From Flavobacteriaceae bacterium CP2B (lineage in GTDB: Bacteria; Bacteroidota; Bacteroidia; Flavobacteriales; Flavobacteriaceae), in assembly GCA_001683825.1 (NCBI GenBank), contig LXTR01000056.1, positions 1 through 64,000 of the forward strand: a DNA stretch of 64,000 bases, written 5' to 3'. Positions 18,903 through 29,025 of the stretch are shown one piece after another. Each line of letters opens with the position of its first letter. The stretch's first letter is position 1. Below the pieces are notes generated by a model. That model saw nothing but the letters and a program-made list of their open reading frames with translations, had not been told where the DNA came from and did not search any database. The position numbers were made by a program, and so were the translations under genes.

Positions 18903-20760
18903 ATTCGTTGATCTTGAATTCCTCCCCGCTATAGGGTTTGGCGTATTCGTGTTCCAAAGTCTTTTCCAGCATACGCTTTTCCAGGTCCTTCCTGCTGATC
19001 TCCCCTTTGAGGTATTTTTCGATCAGGAGGCTTGCGATATGCCCGGCGTACCGCGCACCGTAATACCCATGCTCAATATAGACGGCCAGGGCGATCTGCG
19101 GTTTGTCAACCGGGGCAAAGGCCACAAAGATGGAATGGTCGGTCAATTGCGTGCGCACCCCGTCGATCCTTGTATAATTCTCCACGGTGCCGGTTTTTCC
19201 CGCCACCTCTATTCCGGGGATTTGCAACCATCGGGCCGTACCCTTTTTATAAACTTCGGCCATGCCCTGCACCACGGGTTCAAAATGCTGCCGGTCTATA
19301 GTGGTGTATTTGGGCGTGGTGAACCTCGGAAGGTCTATGTCTTCCCCGGCCACTTTTTTAAGGACATGGGGCGTATAGTAGAAGCCCCTGTTGGCAATGG
19401 CCGCGGTCATATTAGCCAGTTGTATGGGGGTGGCGGCAACTTCCCCCTGCCCGATGGAATTGGAGATGATATAGCTGGAAGACCAGCGGTTGTCCCCGTA
19501 GACCTTGTCGTAATATTCTTTGCTCGGGATACGTCCCTTGCGGCCGGTGGGGAGGTCGTATCCAAGGTAATCACCCAGGCCAAAACTTTTCATATGCTTT
19601 TCCCAAACGTCCATGGCCTCATCCGTAGTGCGGTACTTTTCATAGATCTTTCTGAAAGTCCCTGCGAAGTAGGCATTGCAGGATTTGTAAATCCCTGAAT
19701 TGAGGTCCCGTATGCCTCCGCCACAATGACAGCCCCTGAGGGTGCGGCCCACATAGAAACCATTGAAACACCTAAAGGTGGTTTCGGGCTGTATGACCCC
19801 TTCCTGCAGGGCCACCAGGGCATTCAGGGTTTTAAAAGGGGATCCGGGCGAGGGTTCGGCAAGGATAGCCCTGTCCCAGGTGGGCTTGGAAATGGTGTCG
19901 TAGTGTAGTTTGCTGTAGTTCTCAGATCGTTCACGACCGACCAGCAGGGCAGGGTCATAGGTGGGCCCCGAAATGAGTGCGAGGATCTCGCCGGAAGCGG
20001 GCTCAATGGCCACAATGCCGCCACGCTTGCCATTCATAAGCTTCTCCCCGTATTCCTGCAGCTCCTTGTGGAGGGTTACATGGATTTCTTTCCCGGCCTG
20101 GGGAAGGGTGTCCAAACTACCCTCTTTATAGGGCCCTATATCCCGGTTAAAGCGGTCTTTTTGGATATACTTCACCCCTTTGCGTCCCCTCAGCAGTTCT
20201 TCGTATTCCTTTTCAATACCAGTTCGGCCGGTAAGTTCCCCCTGCACGTAATAGGGGTTGCGGCTGAGGTCGTGTTCGTTTACCTCGCTGATATAGCCCA
20301 GGACATTGGCCCCGCTTTGGGTATTATAATACCGAAGCGATCGCTTTTGAATATAAAAGCCTTCGTATTTGCGCATCTTTTCCTGCAGGCGGGCATAGTC
20401 TTCCTTAGACAACTGGTGGATCAGGACCGAAGGGAGACGGGGTGAATAGACCCTGGCTTTGGACAGTTTCTCTTTAAAGGTAGCTTTGTCAATCCCCAGT
20501 AACCCGCAAAACTCCAGGGTATCCAGGGGCTGTACCTCCCTGGGGATCACCATGACGTCATAGGCGGGTTGGTTGGCTACCAACAATTCCCCGTTGCGAT
20601 CATAGATATAGCCGCGTTCCGGGTAGTCATAGATGGCCTTTATGGCCGGGTCTTCCAAAACCTGGTCAGGGGAAAACCGAAATATCTGCAGGTACGATAA
20701 CCTGCCCACGAAAGTGATCCCAATAATCACAATAATGGATGACAATAAAAACTTTTTCAT
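18892..20760 (-). CDS. mrdA: Penicillin-binding protein 2, elongasome transpeptidase
   Basis: 622 residues. A single N-terminal transmembrane segment (about 4-22) is followed by the PBP dimerisation domain (YDYPERGYIYDRNGELLVAN near 44-63) and the transpeptidase domain. Active-site motifs: SPFK with Ser307, SCN in YKSCNAYF and KTG in VAGKTGTVENY. It cross-links new peptidoglycan along the side wall with RodA. A CHCGGG segment after the SCN region's upstream strand (RGCHCGGGI) adds two close cysteines, a feature of many PBP2 proteins of this phylum. It overlaps rodA by 11 bases and follows mreD by 125 bases. Confidence 0.95.
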   Translation of the reverse strand: MKKFLLSSIIVIIGITFVGRLSYLQIFRFSPDQVLEDPAIKAIYDYPERGYIYDRNGELLVANQPAYDVMVIPREVQPLDTLEFCGLLGIDKATFKEKLSKARVYSPRLPSVLIHQLSKEDYARLQEKMRKYEGFYIQKRSLRYYNTQSGANVLGYISEVNEHDLSRNPYYVQGELTGRTGIEKEYEELLRGRKGVKYIQKDRFNRDIGPYKEGSLDTLPQAGKEIHVTLHKELQEYGEKLMNGKRGGIVAIEPASGEILALISGPTYDPALLVGRERSENYSKLHYDTISKPTWDRAILAEPSPGSPFKTLNALVALQEGVIQPETTFRCFNGFYVGRTLRGCHCGGGIRDLNSGIYKSCNAYFAGTFRKIYEKYRTTDEAMDVWEKHMKSFGLGDYLGYDLPTGRKGRIPSKEYYDKVYGDNRWSSSYIISNSIGQGEVAATPIQLANMTAAIANRGFYYTPHVLKKVAGEDIDLPRFTTPKYTTIDRQHFEPVVQGMAEVYKKGTARWLQIPGIEVAGKTGTVENYTRIDGVRTQLTDHSIFVAFAPVDKPQIALAVYIEHGYYGARYAGHIASLLIEKYLKGEISRKDLEKRMLEKTLEHEYAKPYSGEEFKINEYVW

Positions 20761-20885
20761 AGGATACTTCTAAAATCCCACCCCGGGGGCTAATGATCTG
20801 TTCCGGACTGTATGCTCGTGTCCGCACACAAATGTAGGAAAATCAATAGGTCCTGGGCCCCGGTATGTACTAAAATTATGGGTAT

Positions 20886-21395
20886 TTATTCCCTGCTGAC
20901 CCCAAAAAGGGATATAAACAACATGCATAGAATGAGGGTGGCCATCCCATTGAAAACGACCTTCTTCAAAATTAACAGCATATTCGATACACTAAAAATT
21001 TCCAGCGTGAAGAAAATCGTATGATGCACTATAACCAATAACGCCAAAAACGTAAATTGTTGTATACGTGTGGAATTCGAGAGCTTGAAGCTTTGGAATT
21101 CGTAGTTTACCCCAAAAACAAAACGCATAATGGCAGGCCGCATATAGGCGATGGTCAGGGCAGACGCCGCATGAAGGGCCATGGTATCCGAGAACAGGTC
21201 GATGGCAAACCCCAGGAGGAAGCCCAGGGTAATGAAGAGGTTCCTTTTTTCCTTGATGGGGTACCAGTAGAGGAAGAGGATATAGACCATGGGGTTGATG
21301 AAACCAAAAAAGTTCAACCGGTTAAAAACCAGTACCTGCACCAGGATCAGCAGCAGGAACCGCAGGGTATTCATTATAACGGGATTATTGGTCAT
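20886..21395 (-). CDS. mreD: Rod shape-determining protein MreD
   Basis: 169 residues, almost entirely hydrophobic, with five or six predicted transmembrane helices. MreD is the integral-membrane partner of MreC in the elongasome. Sequence alone is weakly conserved, but the FINPMVYILFLYWYPI and GFLLGFAIDLFSDTMALHA segments match MreD, and the position between mreC (11-base overlap) and pbp2 makes the call firm. Confidence 0.9.
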   Translation of the reverse strand: MTNNPVIMNTLRFLLLILVQVLVFNRLNFFGFINPMVYILFLYWYPIKEKRNLFITLGFLLGFAIDLFSDTMALHAASALTIAYMRPAIMRFVFGVNYEFQSFKLSNSTRIQQFTFLALLVIVHHTIFFTLEIFSVSNMLLILKKVVFNGMATLILCMLFISLFGVSRE

Positions 21396-22203
21396 CCGAT
21401 ATCTTCGCTTCTAATTCCTGTATTTCCTGCCTGTTGGTATTGTGGATAATGTAGACGTGCTTCAGGTTGGTCATGTCGTTAAACAATGCCACGTCTATAC
21501 TGTAAAAACTCTGGGATTCGTTCAGGCCGTATTTTTGTATGACCCCTATGGGGATGTTTTCGGGGAAGATGCTCGACATGGCGCCGGTGACTATGGTATC
21601 GCCCACGATGAGCGGCACCAGGCGGGGGATGTCTTCCAGTTGCACCACATTGTATTTTTTCCCATTCCATACCAAAGAACCAAAGTAATTGGTGTTCTTG
21701 ATCTTGGCGTTGATGGTAGACTTGGAGTTGAGGATGCTCTGTACCGCGGCGTAATTGTTGGAGGTGTGCTCCACGATCCCCAGGATCCCATTGGAAGTGA
21801 TCACGCCCATGTCCTGGCGAACCCCTTGCTTCGCCCCTTTGTTGATGGTGATGTAATTGTCGGGGTTAGCGTAGCTGTTTTTAACGATTTCCGCCGTTTG
21901 TACCTCATAATCCAGGGCCGTGGTATCCAGGGTAAGCGGGGTCGCGGCCGGTTGATTAAACAGCTGTTTGCGCAGCCTTTTGTTTTCTTCCACCAGTTTT
22001 TTGTTTTCTTCCTCCAGGTCAAAATAGGAGGTAATGTCCTCAGAGGTGCTGTAAAGCGTTCCGCTGATCCAGTTGGCAGAGTTGAAAAACCTGGAGCGGT
22101 GGTACGAATGCGATTGGGCGGTAAAAGCCAGTGAAATCACCAACAGCAGTAAATAGAGCAGGGCAGTCTTGTAGCGTACAATAAAATTAATGATCTGCTG
22201 CAT
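21385..22203 (-). CDS. mreC: Rod shape-determining protein MreC
   Basis: 272 residues. An N-terminal membrane helix (about 12-30) is followed by a coiled coil rich in Glu, Lys and Asn (about 58-82) and the periplasmic beta-domain with GAKQGVRQDMGVITSNGILGIV and GDTIVTGAMSSIFPENIPIG, both typical MreC segments. It bridges cytoplasmic MreB filaments and the periplasmic wall synthases. It overlaps mreD by 11 bases and lies 66 bases after mreB. Confidence 0.95.
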   Translation of the reverse strand: MQQIINFIVRYKTALLYLLLLVISLAFTAQSHSYHRSRFFNSANWISGTLYSTSEDITSYFDLEEENKKLVEENKRLRKQLFNQPAATPLTLDTTALDYEVQTAEIVKNSYANPDNYITINKGAKQGVRQDMGVITSNGILGIVEHTSNNYAAVQSILNSKSTINAKIKNTNYFGSLVWNGKKYNVVQLEDIPRLVPLIVGDTIVTGAMSSIFPENIPIGVIQKYGLNESQSFYSIDVALFNDMTNLKHVYIIHNTNRQEIQELEAKISDDQ

Positions 22204-22269
22204 GCACGTATTCTGTTGTGGGATACGGGCCTAATCCGGCCCCAAACCCCGATCGGTGTAAAGAGGGAC

Positions 22270-23298
22270 TTATTTTATAAGGATGCTCTTGTAGCGTTCC
22301 AAATTTTTCAGGGCGATCCCCGTACCCCTTACCACCGCCCGCAATGGGTCTTCGGCTATATATACCGGGAGGTCTGTCTTTTGGGATAAGCGCCTGTCGA
22401 GCCCCCTGAGCATAGAACCCCCTCCGGCCAGGTAAATACCCGTATTATAAATATCCGCAGCAAGTTCCGGAGGTGTTTGCGAAAGGGTTTCCATTACCGC
22501 ATCTTCTACCCTCAGGATCGATTTGTCAAGCGCTTTTGCGATCTCCCTGAAAGAAATCGAAACCTGTTTCGGCTTGCCGGTAAGCAGGTCCCTGCCCTGG
22601 ACTGACATTTCATCCGGGGGCGACTGAAGGTCCTCGGTGGCGGATCCAATCTGGATCTTGATATTTTCGGCCGTGCTCTCCCCAACATAGAGGTTGTGCT
22701 GGGTGCGCATATAATAGATGATATCATTGGTAAACACGTCCCCGGCAATCTTTACTGATTTATCGCAAACGATCCCGCCCAGGGCGATTACGGCAATCTC
22801 CGTGGTTCCCCCGCCAATATCCACGATCATGTTCCCCTTAGGTTGCATGATATCCAGCCCGATCCCTATGGCCGCTGCCATGGGCTCATGGATCAGGTAT
22901 ACTTCCTTCCCGTTTACGCGTTCGGCAGATTCCTTAACGGCCCGCATTTCCACTTCCGTGATCCCAGAGGGGATGCAGATGACCATCCGCAGTGCGGGAG
23001 GAAACCATTTCTTCTTAAGGGCGGGGATGTTCTTGATAAACATGTTGATCATCTTCTCGGATGCGTCAAAATCCGCGATCACCCCATCCTTCAAGGGGCG
23101 TATGGTCTTGATATTCTCATGGGTTTTTCCCTGCATCATGCTGGCTTCCCTGCCGACGGCGATGATCTTCCCGCTGACCCGGTCCCTGGCAACAATAGAT
23201 GGACTATCCACCACCACCTTGTCGGCATGGATAATGAGGGTATTCGCCGTGCCCAGGTCAATGGCTATCTCCTCGGTCAAGAAATCAAAAAATCCCAT
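22270..23298 (-). CDS. mreB: Actin-like rod shape protein MreB
   Basis: 342 residues. MreB polymerises on the inner face of the cytoplasmic membrane and guides wall synthesis. Seen: the phosphate-1 segment EIAIDLGTANTLI, the VCIPSGITEVEMRAV segment, the phosphate-2 segment MIVDIGGGTTEIAVIALGG and the adenosine segment IYLAGGGSMLRGLD. Length is normal. It is the first gene of the mreBCD-pbp2-rodA operon; the promoter element lies directly behind the purH stop codon. Confidence 0.97.
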   Translation of the reverse strand: MGFFDFLTEEIAIDLGTANTLIIHADKVVVDSPSIVARDRVSGKIIAVGREASMMQGKTHENIKTIRPLKDGVIADFDASEKMINMFIKNIPALKKKWFPPALRMVICIPSGITEVEMRAVKESAERVNGKEVYLIHEPMAAAIGIGLDIMQPKGNMIVDIGGGTTEIAVIALGGIVCDKSVKIAGDVFTNDIIYYMRTQHNLYVGESTAENIKIQIGSATEDLQSPPDEMSVQGRDLLTGKPKQVSISFREIAKALDKSILRVEDAVMETLSQTPPELAADIYNTGIYLAGGGSMLRGLDRRLSQKTDLPVYIAEDPLRAVVRGTGIALKNLERYKSILIK

Positions 23299-23338
23299 GT
23301 GCGTAGTTTGGTTTAGGTTTTTGGGTGTATTTCACCGA

Positions 23339-23346
23339 CAAAAGTA
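23339..23346 (-). promoter_or_regulatory. -7 promoter element of the mre operon
   Basis: TACTTTTG on the minus strand matches TAnnTTTG. It lies between the purH stop (23353) and the mreB ATG (23298), so any -33 contact would fall inside the purH coding end. Confidence 0.5.
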
Positions 23347-23352
23347 ATGAAA

Positions 23353-24885
23353 TTAATGCTTAAAATGACGCGTGCCTGTCATTACCATAGCCACCTTATT
23401 TTCATTGCAAAAATCGATGCTCAATTGGTCTTTGATAGAGCCTCCGGGTTGTATAACGCTGGTTATGCCACTTTTATGCGCAATCTCAACGCAATCCGGG
23501 AAAGGAAAGAAAGCGTCACTGGCCATCACGGCCCCTTTGAGGTCGAATTTAAAGGTTTGTGCCTTGTGGATGGCCTGGTTTAGGGCATCTACCCTTGAGG
23601 TTTGCCCGGTGCCACTGGCACAAAGCTGTTTGTTCCTGGCCAGGACGATGGTGTTGGACTTGGTGTGCTTGCAGAGCTTGGAGGCAAAGAGCAGGTCTTC
23701 CAGTTCGCGCTCTGACGGCTTCTTCTCAGTTACATACTGCAGCTCTGAGAGCGCATCTGTTTTCGCGTCCTTGTCCTGAACCAAATAGCCATTCAGGCAG
23801 GTACGTACCAACGTCTGTGGCAATGCCACCTCTTTTTGCACCAGCAGGATACGGTTTTTCTTCCCCTTAAGGATCTCGAGGGCCTCGTTGGAGAACGAAG
23901 GGGCAATCACCACTTCGCAGAACAAGCTGTGGATTTCCCGGGCCGTGGGGGCGTCAATTTCCCTGTTGCTGATCAGGATCCCGCCAAAGGCCGAAACCGG
24001 GTCGCCCGCGAGGGCGTCCACATAGGCTTCCCGCAAGGTGCTCCGGGTAGCCAACCCACAGGCATTGTTGTGTTTCAGGATGGCGAAGGTGGGGTCGTCC
24101 TTCATGAATTCGCCCATCAGTTGTACGGCGGCGTCCACATCGAGCAGGTTGTTATAGGACAATTCCTTGCCGTGCAGTTTGGTGAACATCGCGTCAAAGT
24201 CGCCAAAGAAATAGCCTTTTTGGTGTGGGTTTTCCCCGTAGCGCAAAACCTGGCCTTTTGTTTCACTGATTTTGAGCGCCAGGGTTTCCCCTTCCCGGTT
24301 GAAATACGAAAAGATGGCGCTGTCGTAGTGGGAAGAGACTTCAAAGGCCCGGGTGGCGAAACGCTTGCGGTCTTCCACGCTGGTTGCGCCGTCACGGGTG
24401 TTCAGCAATTCCAGGAACGGGGCGTAATCGTTCCTGGAAGAAACGCAAAGCACATCCTTGTAATTCTTTGCCGCCGCCCGTATCAGGGAGATGCCCCCAA
24501 TGTCTATCTTCTCTATGATCTCCGCTTCACTGGCACCATCGGCCACGGTTTTTTCAAAGGGGTACAGGTCTACGATCACGATATCTATCTGGGGAATCTC
24601 ATACTGCTCCAGTTGTGCGAGGTCACCTTCGTTATCCTGCCGGTTAAGGATGCCGCCAAAGACCTTGGGGTGCAGGGTTTTTACACGCCCTCCCAGGATG
24701 GAGGGGTAGCTGGTTATTTCTTCTACGGGTACTACGGGAATGCCCAGTTCCCGTATGAATTTTTCGGTGCCCCCGGTAGAATAGAGGGTTATACCCAGGG
24801 AATCCAGTTTTTTGACGACAGGTTCCAGTCCGTCTTTGTGGAATACGGACACCAGTGCCGAAGTTGCCTTTTTGAGAGTGCTCAT
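23353..24885 (-). CDS. purH: Bifunctional AICAR transformylase / IMP cyclohydrolase
   Basis: 510 residues. It performs the last two steps of purine synthesis: formylation of AICAR and ring closure to IMP. Seen: the N-terminal cyclohydrolase (MGS-like fold, YSTGGTEKFIRELGIPV, and GGRVKTLHPKVFGGIL) and the C-terminal transformylase with YGENPHQKGYF, LKHNNACGLA with the catalytic Lys-His pair, and DAFFPFPDCVEIA. The ATG at 24885 is chosen because the conserved MSTLKKATSAL starts there; an earlier in-frame codon adds only nine residues. Confidence 0.97.
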   Translation of the reverse strand: MSTLKKATSALVSVFHKDGLEPVVKKLDSLGITLYSTGGTEKFIRELGIPVVPVEEITSYPSILGGRVKTLHPKVFGGILNRQDNEGDLAQLEQYEIPQIDIVIVDLYPFEKTVADGASEAEIIEKIDIGGISLIRAAAKNYKDVLCVSSRNDYAPFLELLNTRDGATSVEDRKRFATRAFEVSSHYDSAIFSYFNREGETLALKISETKGQVLRYGENPHQKGYFFGDFDAMFTKLHGKELSYNNLLDVDAAVQLMGEFMKDDPTFAILKHNNACGLATRSTLREAYVDALAGDPVSAFGGILISNREIDAPTAREIHSLFCEVVIAPSFSNEALEILKGKKNRILLVQKEVALPQTLVRTCLNGYLVQDKDAKTDALSELQYVTEKKPSERELEDLLFASKLCKHTKSNTIVLARNKQLCASGTGQTSRVDALNQAIHKAQTFKFDLKGAVMASDAFFPFPDCVEIAHKSGITSVIQPGGSIKDQLSIDFCNENKVAMVMTGTRHFKH

Positions 24886-24917
24886 TTTTACGTCCTTATC
24901 ATGGTTGTACAAGCTAA

Positions 24918-24925
24918 CAAAAGTA
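24918..24925 (-). promoter_or_regulatory. -7 promoter element of purH
   Basis: TACTTTTG on the minus strand matches TAnnTTTG, 32 bases before the purH ATG. Confidence 0.5.
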
Positions 24926-24977
24926 AATTTTTTAGTCCGAAGGGAGGATGATGGTTATCAACAAAAACACGAAAGTT

Positions 24978-25430
24978 TTAAAGAATTTTAGCCACTTCGC
25001 GGTTGACGAATTCCAGGAATCGTTCATCCTCGGCACTGAAGGGGTCCGGGGTTTCGGAATCGATATCGATTTGCCCGATGTTTTTCCCATCCACAAAAAG
25101 CGGCACCACGATTTCAGACCGTACATTAATGCTGCAGGCGATGTAGTTATCCTGGGCACTCACATCGGGTACCACGAAGTTCTCGTTGCTCACGGCCACC
25201 TGTCCGCAAATGCCCTTGCCAAAGGGGATGATATCGTGCTCTGTCGGGGCACCGGCATAGGGCCCCAGTTTTAATTCCTCTCTTTCGCCGTTCCGGAAAT
25301 AGAACCCCACCCAATTGTAATAGGGGACCCGGGCCTTCAGGAATTCACACAGTTGCTGCAGGCGTTCTTCCACGGTTTGGTCATTTTGCGTGAGCAGTTC
25401 AATGACGCTGGGTTGCAATTGTTTCAGCAT
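24978..25430 (-). CDS. GAF-domain protein, similar to free methionine-R-sulfoxide reductase
   Basis: 150 residues forming one GAF domain. The segments NWVGFYF, IPFGKGICGQVA, VVPDVSAQDNYIAC and RSEIVVPLFVDGKNIGQIDIDS follow free-methionine-R-sulfoxide reductase (fRMsr). Of the three cysteines known from that family, those in GICG and IAC (the catalytic one) are present, but the resolving one just before the IPFGKG segment is replaced (EHDIIPFGKG has none). Activity may therefore need another thiol partner, or the protein may bind a ligand only. The ATG at 25430 is preferred because a TACCTTTG promoter element covers the upstream alternative. Confidence 0.85.
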   Translation of the reverse strand: MLKQLQPSVIELLTQNDQTVEERLQQLCEFLKARVPYYNWVGFYFRNGEREELKLGPYAGAPTEHDIIPFGKGICGQVAVSNENFVVPDVSAQDNYIACSINVRSEIVVPLFVDGKNIGQIDIDSETPDPFSAEDERFLEFVNREVAKIL

Positions 25431-25445
25431 GCTACAAATTTTAGT

Positions 25446-25453
25446 CAAAGGTA
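25446..25453 (-). promoter_or_regulatory. -7 promoter element of the GAF gene
   Basis: TACCTTTG on the minus strand, an exact TAnnTTTG match, 15 bases before the chosen ATG. Confidence 0.6.
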
Positions 25454-25581
25454 CAGAAAGTAGCCCATTTTAGGTAAATTTTCAAAGGGGGTTAAGCCCT
25501 TGGTTTTTGGCTTCGTCTGGGATGTTTCCGCTTCCCGTTGGAACAGGGCTTTACAGGAGGGTATGCGCCGGTTGCGGGAAT

Positions 25582-25614
25582 AAAAAAACCGTGTGCAGGG
25601 GTTGCACACGGTTT
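25582..25614 (-). terminator. Rho-independent terminator of groESL
   Basis: A perfect 12-base stem, AAACCGTGTGCA with its complement (25586-25597 and 25603-25614), has a five-base loop. On the minus strand it runs into seven Ts, 30 bases after the groEL stop. Confidence 0.93.
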
Positions 25615-25643
25615 ACATCTCGCAATTTTTCTGCTGTTTGCTC

Positions 25644-27293
<1,650 letters not shown>

Positions 27294-27304
27294 TTAAGGG
27301 TTGA

Positions 27305-27583
27305 TTAAATAATTGCTAAAATGTCACTTTCACGCATCATAAGGTACTCGGAACCGTCCAGCTTTAGCTCGGTCCCTGAATATTTTCCGTAGAGGACCGT
27401 ATCCCCGACTTTTACGGTGACCTTTTCATCTTTGGTTCCAGGGCCAACGGCGACCACTTTGCCTTTTTGTGGTTTTTCTTTAGCAGTATCCGGGATGATA
27501 ATGCCGGAAGCGGTTTTGGTTTCCGCAGCCATAGGTTCGATAAGTACCCTATCGGCCAATGGTTTGATGTTTAATTTAGCCAT
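27305..27583 (-). CDS. groS: Co-chaperonin GroES
   Basis: 92 residues, the usual GroES length. Seen: [19 protein letters not shown] at the N-terminus, the mobile loop around residues 20-30 ([11 protein letters not shown]), and the [14 protein letters not shown] and [13 protein letters not shown] segments. It caps the GroEL ring. A sigma-54-type promoter lies 43 bases upstream, and no CIRCE repeat was seen. Confidence 0.99.
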   Translation of the reverse strand: MAKLNIKPLADRVLIEPMAAETKTASGIIIPDTAKEKPQKGKVVAVGPGTKDEKVTVKVGDTVLYGKYSGTELKLDGSEYLMMRESDILAII

Positions 27584-27625
27584 ATTATTTAGTGTTTATA
27601 TTTAAATTATTCGGTTAGGGATTAG

Positions 27626-27641
27626 GCAGAAATTGTGCCAA
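27626..27641 (-). promoter_or_regulatory. Probable sigma-54 promoter of groESL
   Basis: The minus strand reads TTGGCACAATTTCTGC. It has GG and GC separated by exactly ten bases, the -24/-12 spacing of sigma-54 promoters (consensus TGGCACG-N4-TTGC), with two mismatches. The predicted start site leaves a leader of about 30 bases before groES. Function is inferred. Confidence 0.65.
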
Positions 27642-27671
27642 TGGTTAAAAACTGACATATTGTTAAATGAA

Positions 27672-27702
27672 AAATGCCAGCTTGTCATACATGCCGGCAT
27701 TT
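27672..27702 (-). terminator. Terminator after secG
   Basis: AAATGCC (27672-27678) pairs with GGCATTT (27696-27702); on the minus strand the stem is followed by TTCATTT. It separates the secG operon from the groES promoter. Confidence 0.65.
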
Positions 27703-27723
27703 AGATAGATTTTACCTGGGGGA

Positions 27724-28092
27724 TTATTCATCTGGGTTGGCAGGATCTGCGCTTACCGGCGCAGGCACTTGCTCAGGTACGGTCTCCGGAACGGTTTCCG
27801 GAACCGTGGTTTCTATTTCACCGCCTTGTAGAAGTTTGGAATCCGCTTCCCCGAAATTGCCCTTCAGTGCCACATTGGACAAGAGGATCAGTACAATCAG
27901 CAGGGTGGCAAGGGTCCAGGTGCTCTTATCCAGGAAATCACCCGTCTTTTTGACACCGCCTACGATCTGGCTGCCCCCTCCTCCAAATGAAGAAGACAAT
28001 CCACCCCCTTTGGGGTTCTGCACCATCACCACCAGCACCAACAGGAAGCATACTACGATGATAAGAACCAGGAATATGGAAAATGTACTCAT
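27724..28092 (-). CDS. secG: Preprotein translocase subunit SecG
   Basis: 122 residues with two transmembrane helices (about 5-22 and 56-75) joined by a loop QNPKGGGLSSSFGGGGSQIVGG, the SecG hallmark. It assists SecYE during protein export. The C-terminal tail (about 90-122) is acidic and holds a short repeated VPET unit that is also visible as a DNA repeat around 27780-27815; such variable tails are dispensable in the family. It lies seven bases after the TPR gene. Confidence 0.93.
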   Translation of the reverse strand: MSTFSIFLVLIIVVCFLLVLVVMVQNPKGGGLSSSFGGGGSQIVGGVKKTGDFLDKSTWTLATLLIVLILLSNVALKGNFGEADSKLLQGGEIETTVPETVPETVPEQVPAPVSADPANPDE

Positions 28093-28098
28093 TCGATC

Positions 28099-29019
28099 TT
28101 ATTTTTCTTTCTGTAAATTCATTACCGCTTTTATGCGGTCTGCAAAGAAACTACTTTTTTCCGGATATTTCAAACTTAAAATCTTGTACGCCTGTATGGC
28201 TTGCTTATACTTTTTTTGCTCCAGGTAAACCTTGGCCAGGGTTTCGGTCATCAGCTCGTTTTTGTCCAGTTTGGTGGAGCTTTTGATGTCTATTTTGGGC
28301 AGTTTTTCTTCCGTGGGGACAATTTTGGGATTCTCCGCAATGAATTTATCGATCATTTCAAACTTCTTCCTTTTCGAGGGTGGTGATCCGGGCTTCGTGC
28401 CGGCTGCGGCCGCAGCATCCCCGGTCGCAGGCCCGGGTTCCCGGTCCACAGTCTTGAGGGAGGTGAGTTGCAGCCATTCCCCAAAGGAGTACTTCTCCTT
28501 CCGGGTAAAGGGCAGGGGTTTTCCCAGCTCCAGGTCTGAGGCGGCTTTCTTTTTTTCCGCGGCCATCGCCTTGTCCACCGCCGGGTCTTTAGACCGGAAC
28601 AGTTTGGGGTCCAGGATGGCCTCGGCATCCCTGGCAGAGCGCGGCAGGGGCGCGTCTTCTGAAGTTTCTATCAGGGCGGTCGCTTCGTCTGGCCTGGCCA
28701 CTATTTCCTCAGAGTCGACATCCAGATCCTTTAGCGGATGGGCCTTGCCCGATATGGTGTCGGCAATAGCATTCTGGAGGAAGGATTCCGAGGTGATAAA
28801 ATCGAACAGTATATCCCTGTCAGTCGTGTAGGCAGCCGTCACTTTCAGGGCGTTGTTGTATTTAAAGCTGTTCTGGTTTTTCAGGCCTTTGAGGTGCAGG
28901 GCCCTGGCCGCCTGGAAGTATGGGTACTCCTCTAGGACATCTTCCAGTTGCCTGGTCTGCTCCTCGGAAATCACCGCTTCGGGGTGCTGTAGTAGAAATG
29001 TGAAATCTGAAACCTTCAT
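28099..29019 (-). CDS. Conserved protein with a C-terminal TPR unit
   Basis: 306 residues, no signal peptide. The N-terminal 90 residues (MKVSDFTFLLQHPEAVISEEQ, then EEYPYFQAARALHLKGL) look helical and resemble a degenerate TPR. The middle is charged and rich in Ala, Pro and Asp, probably disordered. The last 60 residues contain a recognisable TPR-like unit (LAKVYLEQKKYKQAIQAYKILSLKYP). The gene sits seven bases from lptE and from secG, so an envelope or export role is suggested by position only. I do not know a function for it. Confidence 0.8.
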   Translation of the reverse strand: MKVSDFTFLLQHPEAVISEEQTRQLEDVLEEYPYFQAARALHLKGLKNQNSFKYNNALKVTAAYTTDRDILFDFITSESFLQNAIADTISGKAHPLKDLDVDSEEIVARPDEATALIETSEDAPLPRSARDAEAILDPKLFRSKDPAVDKAMAAEKKKAASDLELGKPLPFTRKEKYSFGEWLQLTSLKTVDREPGPATGDAAAAAGTKPGSPPSKRKKFEMIDKFIAENPKIVPTEEKLPKIDIKSSTKLDKNELMTETLAKVYLEQKKYKQAIQAYKILSLKYPEKSSFFADRIKAVMNLQKEK

Positions 29020-29025
29020 AGTGCG

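Noticed and set aside
27780-27815. Short tandem DNA repeat in the secG tail
   Set aside because: It encodes a repeated VPET unit in a variable protein tail; no sign of a mobile element.
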